Below are positions 33,040 through 37,926 of a stretch of DNA of 37,926 nt, one piece after another (positions within the stretch are counted from its first letter, which is position 1; each line of letters opens with the position of its first letter). Where the stretch lies: contig CAIJFH010000010.1 in assembly GCA_903819895.1 (NCBI GenBank), forward strand, positions 1-37,926. Direction: 5' to 3'. The position numbers and the translations under genes are program-made. The notes under the pieces were generated by a model. The model did no database searches. It was not told the origin of the DNA and was given only the letters and a program-made list of their open reading frames with translations. The stretch comes from Candidatus Adlerbacteria bacterium (GTDB taxonomy: Bacteria > Patescibacteriota > Minisyncoccia > Phycocordibacterales > SBAW01).

Positions 33040-33945
33040 CTAATCCCACAAACTAAGTCGTATAAAGGAGATGCGGCCATACAACTTTGATGTTTTCCTT
33101 ATAGAATATTTTAGAAATTCGGGAACAAGGGTTTCAATGATTGCAAAAGAGACAACAACATAACAAAGGGCTGTAAAATTATTCTCGAAAAGTGTTTCGA
33201 CCACAGAATTGTGTATGGAGTAATAAGAAAAAATAACAAATAAAATAAGATGCGCAAGACAATAGAACACTACAGACCACTGCCGTGCTTTGTAATATCC
33301 AAAGAAATCCATCGTTTTTACGTTCTTAAATCTAAATTCAGTTTGTTCCTGAATTCGCTCTCTCGCTGATTCGGTACGCATTCCGTCAAATGAACGACTT
33401 AGAATATCTTTCTGGAGGGTCTCCCCCGAAATAATCCAAAGAATTGCAAGCAGTAAAAAATCTAAACACCTTACGAAATTTGGCAGAAATACACGCCAAA
33501 ACCATAGGTAGCAACGAAGAAAGAAACCGGCAGCAATCTTTGTTGGCTGCATGTGTCGATCTTCTAGAATCTTAAGAAGTTTTTCTGGGCTTATCTTTTT
33601 GTCTTTCTGAAAAAGAGATTTATCCTGAATATCCAAAGAAAATTCATTCCGACAATTAAAATCCACGGGATCAGATACATTCCATTCTGAACCTAGTGAT
33701 ATCCCTTCTAATATCTTCTTCCCGTGACTAACGCTTATTGAGAGAAACTTTCTGCTACTGTCTTTATTTAACTCCTCTTCATTTATTCCTATTTTGTATA
33801 AAGACGCGAGTCCGTCTGGCAAATCTCTTACACGACTAACCCCGACACCATCAATCCAAGTTATCGGAGAAGAAAATTCATCTCGTGAGAAGCTGAAAGA
33901 TTCTCTCAACCAATCTGAAATTGCGGTTTTATCGGGAGGGTTCAT
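33040..33945 (-). CDS. AT-rich membrane protein of unknown function
   Basis: A 301-residue protein that I do not recognise. The N-terminal about 140 residues are soluble and charged (VRDLPDGLASLYKIG, SISVSHGKKILEG); then come four or more hydrophobic helices (RVFLPNFVRCLDFLLLAILWIIS, VVFYCLAHLILFVIFSYY, TALCYVVVSFAIIETLV). Three 60-base lines I counted are 35-40 % GC, against 65 % in a line from murD next door, a sign of recent transfer. It starts 3 nt after murD, so it is inserted into the cell-wall operon. No mobile element is seen at its ends. Confidence 0.7.
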   Translation of the reverse strand: MNPPDKTAISDWLRESFSFSRDEFSSPITWIDGVGVSRVRDLPDGLASLYKIGINEEELNKDSSRKFLSISVSHGKKILEGISLGSEWNVSDPVDFNCRNEFSLDIQDKSLFQKDKKISPEKLLKILEDRHMQPTKIAAGFFLRCYLWFWRVFLPNFVRCLDFLLLAILWIISGETLQKDILSRSFDGMRTESARERIQEQTEFRFKNVKTMDFFGYYKARQWSVVFYCLAHLILFVIFSYYSIHNSVVETLFENNFTALCYVVVSFAIIETLVPEFLKYSIRKTSKLYGRISFIRLSLWD

Positions 33946-33948
33946 AAG

Positions 33949-35313
33949 CTAAATCTTCCCCACCAACCCCACGAACTGGTCGTTTCGGTCGTATTCGTTG
34001 GTGAAGAGGCCGAAGGAGGCGAAGGCTGGGGAGAAGAGTATTGTGTCGCCGGGGGTGGCGGCTTTGACGGCCTCGGTGACGGCTTCGGAGAGGCGACCGA
34101 CGGTGGAGGATTCGGGAAGTTGGTCGAGGATGCGGTCGGTGCCGGTGCCAGCCAGCAGGATCACTTTTTTGCAGTGTTTGGGGATCTCTTCTACGAGGGC
34201 TGACATGTCGAGGCCTTTGTCGGCGCCTCCCATAATTAAAACGACGTTCTTCTGCTCGCCGAAGGCTCGCAGTGCTGCGATGGTCGCGTCGGGGGTGGTG
34301 GAGTTGTTGTCGTTGTAGATCTTGACCCCATGCACTTCGCGCAGGAATTCGAGGCGGCCGGGGAGGCCAGTGAAGGATTCGAGGCCTGCCTTGATGTCCT
34401 CTTTATCGACGCCAAAGGCGAGCGCAGCAGTCGCGGCGAGGCCGGCGTTATAGCGATTGTGTTCGCCGAGGATCTTCAGCGTGACGCCTTTTGGGAGATT
34501 CTTCGCGCTCGCGACCGTTACCTGCGAGCGGATCTTCTGCTGGTAGCCGTACTCTTTAATGAACGGCGCCACCTGCTCGCCGAGGATGCAGACGTCGCTC
34601 TCGTCTTGGTTGATGAAGATGTTCGCCTTGTCGGCGAAATAGAGCCGCATCGCTTCGTCGTCAGACGTGGCAGCTTGTCGGTAGTAGTTCATATGGTCGG
34701 GCAGGAAGGTGGTGAAGACGGCGATGTTGGGACTAAGACCATGCTCGCCAAACCCTTGGAGCTGCCAGGAGTCGAGCTCCAAGACCGCGACCGACTCTGG
34801 CGTCACTTGGGGCAATAGCGCCAGCGATGACACGCCTCGCACATTGCCGCCGACCAATACGTTCATTCCAACATTCCCCGCCTGTCGGGCGGACAGGTTA
34901 AGAATGTGCGCGAGCAGATGCGTGACGGTCGACTTGCCGCGGGTGCCGGTGATGCCGATCGTGGGGATGCCCGCGAGTTCGACGAAGAGGTCGGAGCTCA
35001 TCCGCACGGATATGTTATTTTTTTTCGCCTCCTCAATATAGGGAGAGTTGAGCGGCACGCCCGCCGCTTTAATGATGAGGTCGCGATCTTGAAAGTCTTC
35101 TGGCACGTGCCGGCCGAGCCGGAGGACGATATTCGGGAACGGTCGCAGCTGCTCCAGCGACGACTCGAGCTCGTCCGCTGCCTTCAGGTCGGTCACGATA
35201 AGCTGTGCCCCACACTCAGCAAGAAACTTCGCGTCCCCCACCCCACGCCCCAGGAGCCCCAAGCCCATCAGCGTGATGCGCTTCCCTCTAAAAAAAGTGT
35301 GGTACCGCTCCAT
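33949..35313 (-). CDS. murD: UDP-N-acetylmuramoyl-L-alanine--D-glutamate ligase MurD
   Basis: A 454-residue Mur ligase that adds D-Glu to UDP-MurNAc-L-Ala. ITLMGLGLLGRGVGDAKFL opens the N-terminal domain, GITGTRGKSTV at 120-130 is the P-loop, and LGEHNRYNAGLAA, FTGLPGRLEFLREV, YNDNNSTTPDAT and IMGGADKGLD are MurD-type blocks. ATG 35313 is preferred; an in-frame GTG at 35319 is possible. It begins 9 nt after the HD-hydrolase stop codon. Residues 139-146 (NLSARQAG) come from a small palindrome inserted in frame. Its substrate D-Glu is made by MurI further down the same cluster. Confidence 0.93.
   Translation of the reverse strand: MERYHTFFRGKRITLMGLGLLGRGVGDAKFLAECGAQLIVTDLKAADELESSLEQLRPFPNIVLRLGRHVPEDFQDRDLIIKAAGVPLNSPYIEEAKKNNISVRMSSDLFVELAGIPTIGITGTRGKSTVTHLLAHILNLSARQAGNVGMNVLVGGNVRGVSSLALLPQVTPESVAVLELDSWQLQGFGEHGLSPNIAVFTTFLPDHMNYYRQAATSDDEAMRLYFADKANIFINQDESDVCILGEQVAPFIKEYGYQQKIRSQVTVASAKNLPKGVTLKILGEHNRYNAGLAATAALAFGVDKEDIKAGLESFTGLPGRLEFLREVHGVKIYNDNNSTTPDATIAALRAFGEQKNVVLIMGGADKGLDMSALVEEIPKHCKKVILLAGTGTDRILDQLPESSTVGRLSEAVTEAVKAATPGDTILFSPAFASFGLFTNEYDRNDQFVGLVGKI
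34878..34897 (-). repeat. palindrome inserted in murD
   Basis: CCTGTC (34881-34886) and GACAGG (34892-34897) form a 6-bp inverted repeat, and CCGCC/GGCGG overlaps it. It encodes LSARQAG on the - strand, residues that do not fit the Mur ligase alignment. Likely a dispersed palindromic element tolerated in frame. Confidence 0.4.
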
Positions 35314-35322
35314 ACGCACGGG

Positions 35323-35871
35323 TTAGATATGACGATAGCGACCCATCCCCGCCTCAAACGCCTCGGTAAATAGTTTCTCGAGTTGTTGGCTCACTCCGGC
35401 GCATGCATCAGCAACTTTTTTGGCACCAACAATGTAGTCGACGCTCTCGAGCGGGTCGGTGTCGAGCAAGACGCCACTCCCCACCAGCCGCACATTGGAG
35501 ATTTGATCTGCAATTTTGACTCGCTTTGCAGAAGCACTCTGCCCATGCACCCGCAGTGCCTGCTTGTCCTTGCACTCTGCCACCGACAAATCCTTAAACT
35601 CGACCGGGTCGGTGAGTTCGTTGATGAGTTGCCACACCTCGTCGCCAAAGAGTGCTTTGATGTCGTCGAGCGTTGTTGTGGTGTGCTCAACTGTGTCGTG
35701 CAGCCACGCGCCGGCGATCTCTAGCTGTGTGCCACCCGACTGTTGCACCAGCTCGACCACCTCGGCGACGTGGGTGATATAGGGCACCTGCCGCGCATCA
35801 CGCCGGACCTGGCCCTCGTGGGCCTTGTTTGCAAACTCCATCGCCTGCGCGACGACATCTTGGTCGGTCAT
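35323..35871 (-). CDS. HD-domain protein, RelA/SpoT hydrolase-like
   Basis: A 182-residue HD protein related to the one at 19225-19782. It has His34 in YITH, His58-Asp59 in AWLHD, and Asp122 and Asn126 in IADQISNV, but VEHT (Glu62-His63) where the (p)ppGpp hydrolases have Glu-Asp. That change may alter the substrate or activity. There is no synthetase domain. ATG 35871 is exactly 6 nt after TGCTATACT, which discards an upstream in-frame ATG at 35982 that would run through the tRNA-Leu gene. It is the first protein gene of the murD unit, linking a stringent-response-like enzyme with cell-wall synthesis. Confidence 0.75.
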   Translation of the reverse strand: MTDQDVVAQAMEFANKAHEGQVRRDARQVPYITHVAEVVELVQQSGGTQLEIAGAWLHDTVEHTTTTLDDIKALFGDEVWQLINELTDPVEFKDLSVAECKDKQALRVHGQSASAKRVKIADQISNVRLVGSGVLLDTDPLESVDYIVGAKKVADACAGVSQQLEKLFTEAFEAGMGRYRHI

Positions 35872-35877
35872 GCTACA

Positions 35878-35886
35878 AGTATAGCA
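35878..35886 (-). promoter_or_regulatory. extended -10 promoter, leaderless, for the HD/murD unit
   Basis: TGC-TATACT, then 6 nt (TGTAGC), then ATG at 35871. It lies between the tRNA-Leu 3' end and the HD gene. Confidence 0.6.
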
Positions 35887-35906
35887 ACCTTTGCAAAAAA
35901 CAACAG

Positions 35907-35988
35907 TGGGCATGGGGAGACTCGAACTCCCAAGGATTGCTCCATACGCTTCTGAGACGTACGCGTATACCAGTTCCGCCACATGCCC
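35907..35988 (-). tRNA. tRNA-Leu (CAG)
   Basis: An 82-nt class II tRNA. Acceptor GGGCATG pairs with CATGCCC; the anticodon stem TACGT/GCGTA closes loop CTCAGAA, giving anticodon CAG for CUG codons. There is a variable arm and a T-arm with GTTCGAGTC. The 3' CCA is not encoded. It is followed by a short T-run and the leaderless promoter of the HD gene. Confidence 0.92.
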
Positions 35989-36089
35989 GTGTGCCCATGC
36001 TACGCGAAATTATGGAAAAATCCAGTGGCACTTGCGAATACACCCTCCCACAGAATCACTTTGACAAAACCAGTGCAATTATGTTTCTC

Positions 36090-36116
36090 TTACGGTAGCT
36101 ACGGCTAGCACCGTAA
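36090..36116 (+). promoter_or_regulatory. strong leader hairpin before the HEAT-like gene
   Basis: TTACGGT (36090-36096) pairs with ACCGTAA (36110-36116), and GCTA (98-101) with TAGC (106-109) inside, with one bulged A. A purine run AAGGGGG follows, then the ATG at 36135. No T-tract on either strand, so not a terminator. TTGACA at 36061-36066 could be a -35, but I see no good -10. Confidence 0.5.
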
Positions 36117-36134
36117 AAAACACAAGGGGGCAAC

Positions 36135-36566
36135 ATGAGCGATTTACTGCCGACACTCATCGCTGCCGTACGGACCAGACATGGCCACGAGCGCTGGGAT
36201 GTAGTCGACACACGCGCGGCCGTAGCCGCAAACGACCCAGACGTTATCAACTGGGCGCTGTGTGTCGGCATCAAAAACATCGACGCTCGGTTGCGCGAGC
36301 TCGCGGCACTACTACTGTGCCTCACCGATCGAGCACTTGAGGAACTTGTGCCACTCATGGCGCAGATCGTCGAGACAGACGCGAACATCCGTGTGCGAGG
36401 ATATCTTGCACTCGCGCTCTGGATGCGAATGGATCTGGCTGGACAGACAGAGCATCTGCGTCAGATAGTTGATGTCGCGCTGGCCGACCCAGAGATATCA
36501 TCGCCGGTCAAGCAACATTTTCTTCGATGCCGTCGGGAGACGCGACCGGAGGAGGTGTTTGCCTGA
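36135..36566 (+). CDS. small alpha-helical (HEAT-repeat-like) protein
   Basis: A 143-residue protein, apparently all helical. Pairs of amphipathic helices such as DPDVINWALCVGIKN/DARLRELAALLLCL and ALEELVPLMAQIV/NIRVRGYLALALWM match the pattern of HEAT or ARM repeats, which usually bind proteins or act as scaffolds. I do not recognise a specific family. It has a purine-rich AAGGGGG 7 nt before the ATG, unlike most genes here, a structured leader and an excellent terminator, so it is a separate unit on the + strand. Confidence 0.65.
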   Translation: MSDLLPTLIAAVRTRHGHERWDVVDTRAAVAANDPDVINWALCVGIKNIDARLRELAALLLCLTDRALEELVPLMAQIVETDANIRVRGYLALALWMRMDLAGQTEHLRQIVDVALADPEISSPVKQHFLRCRRETRPEEVFA

Positions 36567-36596
36567 TACGTTGATATATCAGATTCTGCGAGCGAA

Positions 36597-36640
36597 GCCG
36601 CGCCAACGTACCTACCGTTGGCGCGGCACTTCGTTTTTCT
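36597..36640 (+). terminator. intrinsic terminator of the HEAT-like gene
   Basis: GCCGCGCCAACG (36597-36608), loop TACCTAC, then CGTTGGCGCGGC (36616-36627), a perfect 12-bp stem followed by CGTTTTT. It also faces the end of the convergent Nudix gene. Confidence 0.9.
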
Positions 36641-36670
36641 GTCCGCGTTTACTTTTTCTATCTTAGATAC

Positions 36671-37081
36671 TCACCGTGTCTTAAAAAATACCTCGAGCGC
36701 TCGGACGTATTGCGGAAACATCGATATGTGCAGCAAGTCGTTTTTATCAATCCACTTCATTTCAGCAATCTCAATATCATGTGGACGAAACTCCTCTGCA
36801 GGACTGACCAGCGTTGCATGATACGCAAGTAACACATGCGGCACGTTTCCTCGTGGATGCACAAACGTCTCGGTATATACCACTCTACGCATTTGTATAC
36901 CCACACCGAGTTCTTCTTGTATTTCTCGTCGCAAACCATCCTCTAACGACTCATTCGCGTTTAAGCGACCACCTGGCAATTCCCATGTATCATCATCGCG
37001 GACATCTCGCGTTACAAGCACTTTACCATCTCGTTCAATAATCGCCTTTTGTGCAATCTTGCCAACAAAATGTTCTTCCAT
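36671..37081 (-). CDS. Nudix hydrolase
   Basis: A 136-residue Nudix protein. The Nudix box starts at residue 37 (GGRLNANESLEDGLRREIQEELGV) with the metal-binding REIQEELG complete; WELPGG precedes it. Size and layout fit small pyrophosphohydrolases of the MutT group acting on nucleoside diphosphate derivatives; substrate is unknown. The ATG lies only 1 nt after the 3' end of tRNA-Ile, so tRNA processing would leave a nearly leaderless mRNA (see findings). No separate promoter is visible. Confidence 0.85.
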   Translation of the reverse strand: MEEHFVGKIAQKAIIERDGKVLVTRDVRDDDTWELPGGRLNANESLEDGLRREIQEELGVGIQMRRVVYTETFVHPRGNVPHVLLAYHATLVSPAEEFRPHDIEIAEMKWIDKNDLLHISMFPQYVRALEVFFKTR

Positions 37082-37082
37082 G

Positions 37083-37155
37083 TGCGGGCACTTGGGGTCG
37101 AACCAAGGACCTTTCGAGTATCAGTCGAATGCTCTACCAGCTGAGCTATGCCCGC
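37083..37155 (-). tRNA. tRNA-Ile (GAT)
   Basis: A 73-nt tRNA. Acceptor GCGGGCA pairs with TGCCCGC; D-arm GCTCAGCTGGTAGAGC; anticodon stem TTCGA/TCGAA with loop CTGATAC gives GAT; T-arm GGTTCGACCCC. CCA is not encoded. It lies 443 nt downstream of the 16S 3' end, the usual place of tRNA-Ile in a bacterial rrn operon. Confidence 0.95.
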
Positions 37156-37598
37156 ATAGCCGCAAAACGGCATGTGCGCATACTAACAAAGAAAATCAAT
37201 TCTGCACAGGGCTTGCATATACGAGGGCTTTGTGAAATCATGACGCTTCGGCTCTTTTGAAACGGGGGCCGTGCGAACCAACGGAAACTAGCCGCGCAGT
37301 TTCCTGCGCGGCATCTTTTTATTCGCATCAAAAAATCGAATCGTTGTGAACCTGTTTTGCAAGAAGAGAGAAAAACACCTTTCTCTTGTTCCGTTTGTTA
37401 CCCATCGGTTCGCCTTGTACTCAGGGCGTTGGATGGGTCATCTCCTCCCTGTCGCGTATGGGAGGCGTCTACCCGAAGGCAGACAGCGGATACAATATAT
37501 GATTAGTATCATCATCCTTCTTTATCTTTCGAATTCGAAAAGACAAAGAAATCGCCACTTCACCCAACAGTGCTCTTGCGAACCCTGAAGGGGTATTT
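37156..37598 (-). other. 16S-tRNA-Ile spacer with three hairpins, no gene
   Basis: A 443-nt gap with no convincing gene. Three inverted repeats can fold: 37518-37550 (TTCTTTATCTTTCGAA with its near-perfect reverse complement), about 37430-37475 (CCTCCC/GGGAGG within a longer stem) and about 37360-37388 (CAAG-AGAGAAA with TTTCTCTTG). They could be RNase III-type processing stems. A + strand terminator lies at 37291-37320. Confidence 0.5.
37291..37320 (+). terminator. intrinsic terminator on the + strand in the rRNA spacer
   Basis: GCCGCGCAG (37291-37299), loop TTTC, CTGCGCGGC (37304-37312), then ATCTTTTT. Oriented against the rRNA, so it would stop antisense transcription before the 16S gene or end a small unseen + strand RNA. 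Confidence 0.75.
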
Positions 37599-37926
37599 CA
37601 TTGAATTATTCCACGAGCAGCTTCCGCTACCCGTGCCTTGTTACGACTTAGTCCCTGTCACCGAGCTTGCCGTGAACCAGATTGCTCTGGGCTTCGGGCA
37701 CTCCCGGCTCCCTTGACTTGACGGGCGGTGAGTACAAGACTTGAGAACGTATTCACCGCTGTATAGCTGACCAGCGATTACTAGCGATTCCGGCTTCATG
37801 AGGTCGAGTTGCAGACCTCAATCCGAACTGGGCACTCGTTTATAAGGATTGGCTCAGGGTTACCCCGTCGCGACCCGTTGTCGAGTGCATTGTATCATGC
37901 GTGCAGCCCAGGATATCAAAGGGACA
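37599..37926 (-). rRNA. 16S ribosomal RNA, 3' part (cut by the window edge)
   Basis: The last about 328 nt of 16S rRNA. Conserved blocks on the - strand include GAATACGTTCTC, TACTCACCGCCCGTCAAGTC and AAGTCGTAACAAGG, and helix 45 is GUAGCGGAAGCUGC with its GGAA tetraloop (37617-37630). The 18 nt after helix 45 read UCGUGGAAUAAUUCAAUG, where E. coli has GGUUGGAUCACCUCCUUA, so the CCUCC anti-Shine-Dalgarno is absent. The 3' end at 37599 is set by alignment with E. coli and is approximate. Confidence 0.93.

Noticed and set aside
1-37926. CRISPR arrays, prophage genes or insertion sequences
   Set aside because: No spaced direct repeats, no phage structural or integrase motifs and no transposase frame were seen in any of the intergenic regions.

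Overview
The window looks like a piece of a streamlined bacterial chromosome from the Patescibacteria/CPR group, probably Parcubacteria-like. The reasons are a divergent 16S rRNA 3' end without an anti-Shine-Dalgarno sequence, very tight gene packing, many short leaderless-type promoters, a TraG-like ATPase paired with a lamin-tail surface protein, and a murein cluster with small in-frame insertions. No marker here fixes the exact lineage. Most of the window is GC-rich (about 60 %), with one clearly AT-rich gene at 33040-33945.

Layout. 75-2819: a methyltransferase, a Wzx-type flippase on the + strand and a second methyltransferase. 2851-9966: a leftward surface-glycan operon of GT4 glycosyltransferases, two tandem FkbM-type methyltransferases and a polysaccharide deacetylase, mostly joined by ATGA start/stop overlaps. 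10021-12127: a single-gene cassette encoding a three-domain protein (GTP cyclohydrolase II, TrpF-like isomerase, SAM methyltransferase), bracketed by two identical 25-bp palindromic repeats. 12145-12644: a RelE/ParE-type toxin with a ribbon-helix-helix antitoxin. 12745-14885: an orphan gene divergent from a GT-C membrane glycosyltransferase. 14854-21846: a second leftward glycan cluster (exostosin-like protein, GT4 enzymes, a double-GT4 fusion, an alarmone-hydrolase-like HD protein, a sugar-nucleotide epimerase). 21871-25411: a lamin-tail/PKD surface protein and a TraG/VirD4-like ATPase. 25439-29032: a frameshifted methyltransferase, a Nudix hydrolase, an orphan, a DUF4015 glycoside hydrolase and a small membrane protein. 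29068-35988: rsmI, murC, murI, a serine hydrolase, an AT-rich membrane protein, murD, a second HD protein and tRNA-Leu. 36090-37926: a HEAT-like protein, a second Nudix hydrolase, tRNA-Ile and the 3' third of 16S rRNA with no 23S after it.

How the parts fit. The two glycan clusters plus the flippase and GT-C enzyme can assemble, decorate (methylate, deacetylate) and export a cell-surface polysaccharide. The mur genes supply the peptidoglycan precursor, and the LTD/PKD protein and DUF4015 enzyme are likely envelope proteins.

Two results stand out. First, fourteen start codons lie 6-8 nt after a -10-like hexamer, nine of them exactly 6 nt after it, many with an extended TGN. This predicts leaderless mRNAs and agrees with the 16S tail lacking CCUCC. 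Second, the cyclohydrolase-isomerase-methyltransferase fusion keeps the key residues of its first two enzyme families. Its chemistry could form a new pathway: GTP ring opening, then Amadori rearrangement of the phosphoribosylamino product, then methylation.
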